From: Planctomycetota bacterium
GTDB taxonomy: Bacteria; Planctomycetota; UBA8742; UBA2392
Reading direction: 5' to 3'
Assembly (NCBI GenBank): GCA_020425605.1
Contig: JAGQRH010000011.1
Coordinates: 1 to 64,000 of the forward strand
DNA: 64,000 nucleotides
Each line of letters starts with the position of its first letter. Within the stretch, counting starts at the first letter, position 1. Under the pieces are notes generated by a model. That model was not told the origin of the DNA, did no database searches, and saw only the letters and a program-made list of their open reading frames with translations. Below are positions 41,359 to 49,600 of the stretch, one piece after another. The position numbers were made by a program, and so were the translations under genes.

Positions 41359-43425
41359 TTACTCGGTTGCATCGCCTTCTTCACCGCTCGAAGGCTCCTG
41401 GACTGCCTTGAGCGTCAGCGCAACACTGACTTCACTGACACCGAACTTGATCGTGTTTCGCTCGGCGTTCTTCAGCGGCTTGCTGTAGGGCTTGCCGTTT
41501 TCATCGAGGATGTTGATGCGCGTGTCCACGATGTCGCTCAACATGATGTCACCGCTCTTGGTGCCGAATTCTGCACTCGACATCTGGTTCACAGTGATCT
41601 TGAGGCCGTTGCTGAAGTCGATCTTCTTGAGCGCCTTCTCATCGATACCCTCAAGCTGGCCGGACTCCTTCAACTGGGCCATCAGTACGTCGTGGAGCTT
41701 CTTTTCCAGCAGCCCGTCGTCGCCGGTCAGCTTGTTCTTGAGTGAGTTATTGGCTTCACCGGTATCGATTGAGCTGGAGAGCTCCGAGGCAATCCAGACG
41801 CGCAGCGTATAGGTGCGCGTGGCGACGTAGTGTCCACCCTCATTGTCGACCGCACCGACCCAACCCGGCTCGGTCTTGGTTTCGAGCATCCACGCATTCG
41901 TCTGGAGCAACGGCGAGCCGGTCTCCGGCTTTGCCTTGACGTTCGCGTAGTAGATCGGCGTACGCGGCTTGCCTGCTGCGTACTCCGCCACCGCATCGAG
42001 CGTTGCCTTCGTGATCAGCCCCGGCGCCATGTCAGCGCGCAGGGTGAACTCCTGCGGCGGGCCGGCCGGTGCTTCGTCGTCATCCGGCCCCTTCTGCGGA
42101 GGAAGTGTCGCAACGACGCCCTCGGCGAGGTTGATCAAGGAGTAGGCCTTGGCCTTGTCGTCTTCCTTCGGCTCCGTCGCCTTCAAGTCCGAGGCGCGCT
42201 TGCCTTTCTCATTGTTAATGCTGGTAGCCTGGTCGACAACGGCACTCACACCGCCCGTAGACAGGATCGCCATAACCATCGCAATGATACCGCCGGCCAG
42301 TGCAATGCCGCCCGCTGCAAAGAACGGCGTGCGCAGCTTGGCCGTGGCCTGACCTTCTACATATTCAGGCGGGATCAGGTTGATGCTGTTGACTTCATCC
42401 AGCGCCAGGCCCTGCAACGCGAGCCCGATGGCAACCGTCAGGCTCTGGATGTTGTTCTGGACCTCGGTCGGGTCGACGCTTCGAGACAGCGCGACGCGCA
42501 CCGGGGTGTCGGTCTTGTGGACCTGGTACTGAAGCTGCTGCTCGAAGAACTTCTTGATGTTCAGCAGCTTGCTGCCGTTGCCCATCATCACGAGCTGGTT
42601 GATGTTCGCTTCTTCGTGCTGTGACTTATAGAAGCCCACCGCACGATAGATCTCACCCACCATGTCCTTCAGGGGCGGCTTCATGGCCTCAAACACCGCG
42701 GCCGCGTCCTTGGACTTGTGCGCACGGCGCTTCAGCTTTTCAGCATCGTCCGCACCGAGCTTGAAGCGGGCACGCAGGGCCTTCGTGATGTCGTTGCCGG
42801 CGACCGGAACAACGCGGACGTAGGTCTTCTGGCCGTCGATGATCACGACGTCCGTGTTGTCCGCACCGATGTCGATGGCGACGCATGCGTCACTTACCGC
42901 ATCGTCCATCTCGTACTTAATGTAGTTGTAGATGCCCAACGGGGCGACCTGGATGCCCGTAATCTGCAGGCCGGCCATGTCGCACACGTCGACGATCTGC
43001 TCAACCACGTCTTTCTTGGCCGCGTACAGATTCACCCGCAGCTCTTCGGGATCGCCGTCTTCGATGATCTGGAAGTCCCAGACGGCCTCTTCGAGCTTGA
43101 TCGGAATCTGCGATCGGGCCTCGTTCTCGATCGTCTCGCGCACGCGCTCTTTGGGCACGGGCGGCAAGCTGATGATTCGGCCGAGGGTGTTCTGCCCCGA
43201 AATCGAGACAAACACCTCGTCGCCCTTCTTGATGCCGCGACTTGAGCGCAGCTCATTGAGGGCGCCGGCCGTAGCGTCTTCCGCGCTCGTGCCACCGCCT
43301 AACCCGAATTCGCTGAGGGGGATGATGGCGACATCTTCCAGAGCCACGCCGCCGCGATCACCGCTTAGCTTGACGGCCTTGACGCTGGAAGTGCCGAGCT
43401 CGATACCCCATGCGGTCTTTGCCAT
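41359..43425 (-). CDS. PilM-PilN fusion protein
   Basis: The 688-residue protein joins two normally separate pilus/secretion parts. Residues 1-345 are an actin-like PilM: WGIELGTSSVKAVKL (phosphate-1), CVAIDIGADNTDVVIIDG (phosphate-2) and VMMGNGSKLLNIKKF. At 347 the PilN hallmark SINLIPPEY begins, followed by a membrane helix at about 368-390 and a periplasmic domain. In type IV pili PilM binds ATP and the PilN tail; the fusion would fix their 1:1 ratio. Start MAKTAW has AGGA upstream. It opens the 43-35 kb envelope gene run. Confidence 0.88.
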   Translation of the reverse strand: MAKTAWGIELGTSSVKAVKLSGDRGGVALEDVAIIPLSEFGLGGGTSAEDATAGALNELRSSRGIKKGDEVFVSISGQNTLGRIISLPPVPKERVRETIENEARSQIPIKLEEAVWDFQIIEDGDPEELRVNLYAAKKDVVEQIVDVCDMAGLQITGIQVAPLGIYNYIKYEMDDAVSDACVAIDIGADNTDVVIIDGQKTYVRVVPVAGNDITKALRARFKLGADDAEKLKRRAHKSKDAAAVFEAMKPPLKDMVGEIYRAVGFYKSQHEEANINQLVMMGNGSKLLNIKKFFEQQLQYQVHKTDTPVRVALSRSVDPTEVQNNIQSLTVAIGLALQGLALDEVNSINLIPPEYVEGQATAKLRTPFFAAGGIALAGGIIAMVMAILSTGGVSAVVDQATSINNEKGKRASDLKATEPKEDDKAKAYSLINLAEGVVATLPPQKGPDDDEAPAGPPQEFTLRADMAPGLITKATLDAVAEYAAGKPRTPIYYANVKAKPETGSPLLQTNAWMLETKTEPGWVGAVDNEGGHYVATRTYTLRVWIASELSSSIDTGEANNSLKNKLTGDDGLLEKKLHDVLMAQLKESGQLEGIDEKALKKIDFSNGLKITVNQMSSAEFGTKSGDIMLSDIVDTRINILDENGKPYSKPLKNAERNTIKFGVSEVSVALTLKAVQEPSSGEEGDATE

Positions 43426-43585
43426 GAGTTCCTCGAAACAATGGCGATGGTTGACCGGCAAGGCCAATCAACCGTCCAGAATGCTGAAGTCTTCTCTCTA
43501 TGGGGGGCAACGGACAGCATGGCCCGAAATCGTCTCAAGGTCAAGCGACGATTGCATTTCAGACACAGCGGTGACGTAGCCGCCG

Positions 43586-44569
43586 TCACAAACCGGCCGG
43601 CAGATGCGGTCCCTTGGTAAAGAAAGCGGCCATGACACGCTTGATAGCGTCCGGGCGCGTCGCATTCGGTGCGAAGTTTGAGTCCTCGTCCAGAAACGCA
43701 ACTGTCGGGTCGGGATCGGTCAGGTCGTCCGCAACCCACTCGCCTCCCTCGGTTTTGGCCTCGCGATTGAGTTGATCAACCAAGCCCGACCAGTCGAGCC
43801 GCGTGCGTTGCGGCGCGGTCAAGAGGTCAAACCATGAAAGTGTTGTGAGGCGCAGCTCGTAGTGGTAGAGCCCTTCATCGTCCAGCAGGACCGTCAGGAT
43901 CCTGTCTGTGCCCGCCGCAGTATTCACGGCCATGTCATGCAGATCGCGGTCGCTGACGACCACACTGAAGTCGATAGTGTCAAAGCGTTCGAGCTCGGCA
44001 TCCCCCTCGCGCAGGGCCCGCAGGTCTTGCTGGATGGTCCAGAATTCCTGGGCAAACCAGTCGGCATGCAGGTCCGGATTTGCCAGGAGGCTGGGAAGCA
44101 TGTCGAGCGCATAGTCGTACTGGGCCTGTCGCCGCTTTATGTCATCCGTGAACTTGTCGCTGGCTACAGGGCTGTCGTGTCGGCGAGTCAGTTCAGTCAA
44201 CGTCAAATCGATCTTCACGCCATCCGGCGTGGTGAACTGGCCGAAGTCGCCCGCGATGGCTGCCGCGAGGAGGGCCTTCCCGTGAGTTAGCGCAAGCGCC
44301 GGGTTCACTACGGCGAAGGCGCTGCAAGCACCGTCAGTGTCCCAGTGATTGTTGGTGACCGTGGTGAATTCCTTCAGAACCTCAAGCCTGTCCGGTGCCT
44401 CGGCCAGTTTGAGAGCCATACCTGTCGAAACATCATGCTTGAACCGGACGGGAGTTCGATTGCCGGGCCAGTGAGAGAGATTCAGCCGCCCCGGCGCCGT
44501 GCCGTCCACACTGACGCACTCGTGCGCGTTCAGCGTGTCGTTCCAGTGGCGATACACAAGGTCAGTCAT
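43586..44569 (-). CDS. Hypothetical protein, 327 residues (DUF6687-like)
   Basis: A soluble protein with the segments LNLSHWPGNRTP, VTNNHWDTDGACSAFAVVNP and GDFGQFTTPDG, which recall the DUF6687 family of uncharacterised bacterial proteins. The NHWDTDG stretch could be a metal or phosphate site, but this is inference. The start MTDLVYRHWN was set by family match and its overlap-free position. It is last in the psd-pssA-sua5-rpiB run, 16 bases after rpiB. Confidence 0.6.
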   Translation of the reverse strand: MTDLVYRHWNDTLNAHECVSVDGTAPGRLNLSHWPGNRTPVRFKHDVSTGMALKLAEAPDRLEVLKEFTTVTNNHWDTDGACSAFAVVNPALALTHGKALLAAAIAGDFGQFTTPDGVKIDLTLTELTRRHDSPVASDKFTDDIKRRQAQYDYALDMLPSLLANPDLHADWFAQEFWTIQQDLRALREGDAELERFDTIDFSVVVSDRDLHDMAVNTAAGTDRILTVLLDDEGLYHYELRLTTLSWFDLLTAPQRTRLDWSGLVDQLNREAKTEGGEWVADDLTDPDPTVAFLDEDSNFAPNATRPDAIKRVMAAFFTKGPHLPAGL

Positions 44570-44585
44570 GGACCCGCCGTCAAGG

Positions 44586-45050
44586 TTACTCGCCGGGCAT
44601 GTCGGTGGCGGCGCTGCCATCGAGCTTCGACATCTTTGCAACCCGCCCGGTGTGGCGCCCGCCCTCGAACTCGGTCTCGAGGAACACCTTCACGCTGCTC
44701 GTAACCAGTTCGATGCCCATGCTGCGTGCGCCGAAGCAGGCTACGTTCGCGTTATTGTGGCGGCGGGACATCTCGGCTTCCCATGAGTTGTGGATCACAA
44801 CCGCTCGACAGCCGGGCACTTTGTTTGCGCTCATTGCCATGCCGATGCCGGAGCCGCACACCAACACCACACGGTCGCACTCGCCCTGAACCAGCAGCCG
44901 GCAAGCGCGCATCGCGAAATCCGGGTAATCGACACGGTCCTTGGTGAAGGGCCCGATATCCTCGACCTGGTGGCCCAGGCTTTTCAGGTACAGGACCAAC
45001 TCGTCCTTCATTCCTACCGCTGCATGGTCTGCCGCCGTCACAAGCTTCAT
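44586..45050 (-). CDS. rpiB: Ribose-5-phosphate isomerase B
   Basis: RpiB interconverts ribulose-5-P and ribose-5-P. The 154 residues show AADHAAVGMKDELV near the start and VLVCGSGIGMAMSANK with the active Cys at about 65, then HNNANVACFGAR. The C-terminal 15 residues form a polar tail. The start lies inside the stop of the Sua5-phosphatase gene (ATGA). Its place after a Sua5/phosphatase gene echoes the ywlC-E-F order of Bacillus, where ywlF encodes RpiB. Confidence 0.93.
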   Translation of the reverse strand: MKLVTAADHAAVGMKDELVLYLKSLGHQVEDIGPFTKDRVDYPDFAMRACRLLVQGECDRVVLVCGSGIGMAMSANKVPGCRAVVIHNSWEAEMSRRHNNANVACFGARSMGIELVTSSVKVFLETEFEGGRHTGRVAKMSKLDGSAATDMPGE

Positions 45051-46108
45051 GGCTGCTCTCCCTGAGCCGGTGAGAATAGCTTTTCAAAGCCTGCTTCCAA
45101 TGCGGCATCCGCCTCACGCACAACGGCAGTTCGTGCAAGCAACGCCTCGAAGTGCGCCCGGACCTGTGTGGCCATTGCCTCGTATCCCGAAGCCGGGCCG
45201 CCCATCGGATCACTCACCGACCAGTGATGGCCATCTGGCAGGTCTTCCCAGATATCCGCGCCCATCGCCACCCGGATATCAAAGTCGCGGCCGGGCTCAA
45301 AGCGGCTCGGAACGTGGGCTGACAAGTCCACGTGGTAGTCGGCCGCCACAGCCTGCATGGCTGCGGGTGAACGTCCCTTCGGGTTACCGATCAACCCGCT
45401 GGAACTAGTTGCATAAGCGGGCACAAAGTTCTGCGCCTGCGACGCAAGGTACTGCTGCATCGCCCCCATCAAGCCCTTGGCGAACGCACTGCGATTCAGG
45501 TTGCCGAGACAGACAAACTCGATAGACCGCGTGAGCCGCTCACCAAGCGCCGCAAGCGACACCGCCCCCACTCTGAGCACTTCAATTCCTGCCGGCAGCA
45601 TTCGCACGACGCTCGATGCCGATCGCTCGGGAAGCACGCCCGCGCTTAGCACAGCCTTGAGGCCTGGCAATTCGGCAATCTGCTCAGGCACTGTCAACGG
45701 CGGCTGCCCATGAAGGTTGGCGCTTGTCGCGACAACCGCCGCACCCGCCAAGGCCAAAAAACGCGACCCAACTTCATGCTGAACAATGCGCAGCCCGATT
45801 CCTGCCCGGGACGGGCCATGCGCAACGATCACCGTGACTCCTGCGGGCCCGAGGGTTGTCACGGCATAGCGCTCGAGCTCGCGTAAGGGACCGGCAGAAG
45901 CCAGGGCGGCGTCGACGTCTGGTAGATGCAACGAAAACGGCTCGCGCCGCCCGCCCTTGAATGCCTGCAGCGCCGCACTATGGAGGGTGGTGTCAGCCAT
46001 CGCCGCAACGCCGTAAACGGTATCCGTGGGGAATGCCACAAGACCGCCTTCGCGCAACAGGCGTGCCGCTTCATCTACGCTGTCGGGTCCGAGTATTGGT
46101 GCTGCCAT
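45047..46108 (-). CDS. Threonylcarbamoyl-AMP synthase fused to low-molecular-weight phosphatase
   Basis: One 353-residue chain carries two enzymes. Residues 1-195 are Sua5/YrdC/TsaC, which makes threonylcarbamoyl-AMP for tRNA t6A: FPTDTVYGVAAM, KGGRREPFSLHL and VVATSANLHG. Residues 196-353 are a LMW phosphatase with the loop C200-LGNLN-R206-S and the acid D300 in SVSDPMGG. In YwlE-type arginine phosphatases the loop has Thr at the fifth place; here it is Leu, favouring phosphotyrosine. Start at MAAPILG follows the pssA stop by one base. Confidence 0.9.
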   Translation of the reverse strand: MAAPILGPDSVDEAARLLREGGLVAFPTDTVYGVAAMADTTLHSAALQAFKGGRREPFSLHLPDVDAALASAGPLRELERYAVTTLGPAGVTVIVAHGPSRAGIGLRIVQHEVGSRFLALAGAAVVATSANLHGQPPLTVPEQIAELPGLKAVLSAGVLPERSASSVVRMLPAGIEVLRVGAVSLAALGERLTRSIEFVCLGNLNRSAFAKGLMGAMQQYLASQAQNFVPAYATSSSGLIGNPKGRSPAAMQAVAADYHVDLSAHVPSRFEPGRDFDIRVAMGADIWEDLPDGHHWSVSDPMGGPASGYEAMATQVRAHFEALLARTAVVREADAALEAGFEKLFSPAQGEQP

Positions 46109-46109
46109 G

Positions 46110-47135
46110 TCAGCCGGAGCTCTGCTTTGCCGCGCGCTCGTCACGTTGACGCTTGCGCTCAGCCAGCGCCAGACGCCGACCGAGCAAGCCGCGCCCGCGC
46201 ACAACGCGGTATCCGAAATAGACGGGGCCGGAAAGCACGTACGCAAGCATCAGCACCGGAACCGTCAAACGCCAGTAATCGCCAAGAATCACTACGGCCG
46301 TGAGCAGCACAAGAAATGCAACCATCGTGCGCAGACTCTGCTTCCGAGTGACGAGCTTGTTGAAGAGGTGGCTATAGCGAATCCTCGTCACCATCATGAC
46401 GCCGACGAACATGCAAACGGCCGGGAACAGGATCCGGAGTACCCATGTCCATGGTTGTTCACTGAACCAGGCGAACTCATTGCGCAGCCAGCTCAGCCCC
46501 AGAACAAACCCGGCGATGCTTGCGGCCGCTGCCGGAGACGGCAAACCACGGAAGCTGGTGTGGTCGTCTTCTTCGTCTGTTTCCACGTTGTATCGCGCAA
46601 GACGCAGGATGGCGCAGCAGGCGTAAAGCCCGCTTACGGCCCACAGGATCTTTGTGTCAAACTCGAACACGCTGCCGTGTGCAAAGAAGAAGTCGCCCGC
46701 CACGCGAATCATCAGTGCAGGCACAACGCCGAAGGTGACCGCATCGCAGAGACTGTCGAGTTCCGCGCCGAAGCGGCCCGTCGTGGCGGTCATCCGTGCG
46801 ACCTTGCCGTCCAGTGCGTCGCATAGCATGCCCGCGCCGATCAGTAGCGCCGCATAGCCCAGACGGAGAAACACTTCCTTCTCATCGCCCGTCATGACAG
46901 CCGCGTAGGCTTTGGCAAGCTCGATCAGGGACGCGATGCCGGCGATCGCATTGCCGAGGGTCAACGCAGTGGGCAGCATCGCCAGGCCCGGCATTCGCTG
47001 TCGCTTTCGGATGCGCCGAGAGGTGTTGACACCGGGCTGCAGTCCGCTGTCGGACGGGCCAAGCTGCAACAGACGGCCGCTGGCCGTCAACTCATCGCCC
47101 TTTCCTGATTCCGACTTTGCGGTCTGGTCCGGCAT
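46110..47135 (-). CDS. pssA: CDP-diacylglycerol-serine O-phosphatidyltransferase
   Basis: The enzyme makes phosphatidylserine. The 341-residue membrane protein has a 50-residue basic N-terminus, then LPTALTLGNAIAGI and the CDP-alcohol phosphotransferase motif D-G-x2-A-R-x8-G-x3-D-x3-D, met by DALDGKVARMTATTGRFG followed by AELDSLCD. Several hydrophobic helices follow, and the C-terminal tail is highly basic. Its ATG overlaps the stop of the upstream exported-protein gene (ATGA). With psd upstream it supplies phosphatidylethanolamine. Confidence 0.94.
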   Translation of the reverse strand: MPDQTAKSESGKGDELTASGRLLQLGPSDSGLQPGVNTSRRIRKRQRMPGLAMLPTALTLGNAIAGIASLIELAKAYAAVMTGDEKEVFLRLGYAALLIGAGMLCDALDGKVARMTATTGRFGAELDSLCDAVTFGVVPALMIRVAGDFFFAHGSVFEFDTKILWAVSGLYACCAILRLARYNVETDEEDDHTSFRGLPSPAAAASIAGFVLGLSWLRNEFAWFSEQPWTWVLRILFPAVCMFVGVMMVTRIRYSHLFNKLVTRKQSLRTMVAFLVLLTAVVILGDYWRLTVPVLMLAYVLSGPVYFGYRVVRGRGLLGRRLALAERKRQRDERAAKQSSG

Positions 47136-48358
47136 CAGTTGCCTGACTCCTCCCAGCCCATTTCATTGAGAATTTCTGTAGCCGCGTCCACGGCCTCGCA
47201 GCCGCCCCGCACCACAAGTCGCGTCCCGAAGCAGATGCAAACAGCGTGCTCGCCCTGGTGAATCTCGTCCAGCAGTTCTTCCAGCGGATCGAGCACAACC
47301 CGATTTCCGCCCGCGCGGCGCATATCGCCACTGAACCCTTCGTCCTTGCCCGACGCCGTGCGCTGGCGCTGAAAGGACGCGTCGAGTTTCTTGAGCAACT
47401 CGCCAATGTCATAGACGCGGTAGCCGTTTGTGCTGGATCGCCCGGCCAGATCGGCTACCACCGTGCCCTCACGAACACTTAGATCGATCGGCAAGTCGTC
47501 ATCCGCCAATACCGCCGCAAGCAAGTGCAGAGCCTCAAGCGCAGAGATCGCCTTCTTGTGCGGAAAGTCGATGTGCTGCTCGACGGCGACTTCAGCCAGA
47601 TCCGGCCCCAGGACTATCCCCAGACCGGCCGCCTTGCAGATTGCTGTAAGAACACTCGCGACCGGCGTCGTTTCGATTTCGGCGCTGAACTTCGCCGCCT
47701 TGAGCTTCTCGATCACCGCACGCTCGGCCTTCAAGGCGGAAGACTCGCCACCGCCCTCGGCTACCAGCAGATCCAGTACTTCCCGAACACGCGCGTGATC
47801 GCGCTCGCTCAGGGTGAACAGCAACCTGTCCCCTACCACGGATGGATCGCTGTCCGCACCGCGCGGCTCGTACAGGATCTCATCCAGCGCGTCTGCCAAG
47901 TGTTCCGCGGCCGTGCGCTCGGGCTCGATCTGCTCGTTCGGTTTCGGCGGCACGGCGGGCGCGCCAAAGCTGTTCACGTACTCCACGAATCGTCCGGACA
48001 GAACGCTGACATCATAGCCCTTGACGCGAGCCCCACCGGGTGCGACTCCGGGCTGGTAGATGTGAAGGGTGTGGCCGGTGTCATCGAGTGAGACCTGATA
48101 GCCTGCGGCGATCGAGAACAGCTCGGCCGCAGACTGAGGCGTCACGTCTTCTCGCACGAGCCAGCACGGCATATCGAGGCTGTCCTCATCGACCTCATGC
48201 AACTGGAGTTTCGCGCCAAGCTCTTCTGCCAGCGTTTCGGCACATTCGAATACGCTCTCACCATAGAAGCCGAGACTTATGGTCTTCGGCGCATCGGACT
48301 GTGCGCACACCGTCAGTGGCAGCAACAGAAGAGACGCCAGTGCAGCGAAGTACTTCAT
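47135..48358 (-). CDS. Exported paralogue 2 with secretin N-domain-like fold
   Basis: The 407-residue protein has a signal peptide (cut near VCAQ) and two segments recalling secretin N/STN-like domains: VFECAETLAEELGAKLQLHE near the start, and PVASVLTAICKAAGLGIVLG mid-way. It is paralogous to the upstream protein at 48355-49590: both share GGGESS, a Y/F-R-V-Y/F-D-I/V-x-E-L/V-L block and a final E-I/V-L-x-x-MGW. No enzymatic motif is evident. It sits between psd and pssA, overlapping both neighbours by ATGA, which couples it to lipid synthesis. Confidence 0.7.
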   Translation of the reverse strand: MKYFAALASLLLLPLTVCAQSDAPKTISLGFYGESVFECAETLAEELGAKLQLHEVDEDSLDMPCWLVREDVTPQSAAELFSIAAGYQVSLDDTGHTLHIYQPGVAPGGARVKGYDVSVLSGRFVEYVNSFGAPAVPPKPNEQIEPERTAAEHLADALDEILYEPRGADSDPSVVGDRLLFTLSERDHARVREVLDLLVAEGGGESSALKAERAVIEKLKAAKFSAEIETTPVASVLTAICKAAGLGIVLGPDLAEVAVEQHIDFPHKKAISALEALHLLAAVLADDDLPIDLSVREGTVVADLAGRSSTNGYRVYDIGELLKKLDASFQRQRTASGKDEGFSGDMRRAGGNRVVLDPLEELLDEIHQGEHAVCICFGTRLVVRGGCEAVDAATEILNEMGWEESGN

Positions 48359-49590
48359 TTGCCTTCCCCTTCATTGGCGCGGATCGGCTTCCACCCCATC
48401 GCTTCCAGGACCTCTGCCGCACGATCGACCACGTCCATGCCGCCGACGACCGCGATCCGCGGCCCGTATGCACGCAACAGCGGAGAGAAGCCGGCGTTTT
48501 CGAGCTGGACGCTAAGCGCGTCCACGATTACCTGCACACCACCCTCGCTGCGCAGGTCTCCGTGAAACCCTTCAAACACCTGGTCCTCTGTCTTCAGGTC
48601 TGCGTAGTCCTTCTCAAGCTGCGCAAGTACCTCCGCCACGTCGAACACCCGGAAACTGCTTGAACCGACGAAAAAGTCCTCATGCAAACGGAGTGCGCCA
48701 TGTTTGCAGTCGACGAAGAAGTCCTGCTCTCGGGCAAGTTCAAGCAATGCCTCGTAGTGATTGTGCGAGTTGTCGAGCGTCACGTCAGTCGTGTCGTACT
48801 CCAGGTCAAACGATTCCATCTGCGCGTGATCTACATACACGGGTACGTCGCAGTCTTTGAACAGCTGCCACAGCAGCGCGCTGACCAACGTGCCCTCGCC
48901 GCCGAAGCTGGAGTGGACCTTCGCAAGCTTCTCTCGGTACGCACGGTCCACTTGCAACTGCGAGCTCTCACCCCCACCGGCTGCTCCCATGACCTGCAGC
49001 AACTCACCGACTCGATCAAGGTCGTCCGTGCCGCGGGTGTACACCAAGCGCATTCCTACGGCCGAGCCTGGTGCAGAGTCGCCCAGCTGCAGGATCTCTT
49101 CGACGGCATCGCGCAGCTCTTCGGTAGCGGTCGGCCGATACATCATGTCGGGTTGCAGCCCGCCCTCGGCAACCATGCCGTAGCGTTTCTGGTACTCGGT
49201 GTAGAGCTTGCACAGCGCGTCTGTCTTGAATGACCTGACACCGCTTGCAGCTGGTGCCTCTTCGTCAATTTCGCGGATAAGCACCGTGCGATTGGTGTCA
49301 TCGACGCTCACAATTACGCCGCCGGATGCACTGATCAGCTGAGCCGCAACATCCGGACTAACTCCCTTTGCGTGGACCCAGATCATGGCCTCAAGCTCAT
49401 ACGCATCGGCCATGTCGCCAGGCTCGAACCTGTACCCAAGTTGGCCCGCGAAGTCATTCAATGCGCTCGCCAGCAATTCACCGGGATAGACGCAGTTGAC
49501 CGTTCGTTCTGCCTTCGGCTCGGCCGCAACAGGCATGTATGAAACCAAGAACAGAAGAGTGGCGAGGACACCGGCGATCACTCTGACCAT
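48355..49590 (-). CDS. Exported paralogue 1 with secretin N-domain-like fold
   Basis: A 411-residue protein with a signal peptide or anchor (hydrophobic about 4-18, ending near VAAEPKAE). A segment ALNDFAGQLGYRFEPGDM matches a secretin/STN-like alpha-beta unit, and a second HYEALLELAREQDFFVD is similar in pattern. It shares GGGESSQLQ, FRVFDVAEVLAQLEKDY and AAEVLEAMGWKP with the paralogue at 47135-48358. The start at 49590 has AGGAG upstream. It lies 10 bases after psd, so it belongs to the phospholipid operon. Function unknown. Confidence 0.7.
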   Translation of the reverse strand: MVRVIAGVLATLLFLVSYMPVAAEPKAERTVNCVYPGELLASALNDFAGQLGYRFEPGDMADAYELEAMIWVHAKGVSPDVAAQLISASGGVIVSVDDTNRTVLIREIDEEAPAASGVRSFKTDALCKLYTEYQKRYGMVAEGGLQPDMMYRPTATEELRDAVEEILQLGDSAPGSAVGMRLVYTRGTDDLDRVGELLQVMGAAGGGESSQLQVDRAYREKLAKVHSSFGGEGTLVSALLWQLFKDCDVPVYVDHAQMESFDLEYDTTDVTLDNSHNHYEALLELAREQDFFVDCKHGALRLHEDFFVGSSSFRVFDVAEVLAQLEKDYADLKTEDQVFEGFHGDLRSEGGVQVIVDALSVQLENAGFSPLLRAYGPRIAVVGGMDVVDRAAEVLEAMGWKPIRANEGEGK

Positions 49591-49600
49591 GCGAAGGCTC

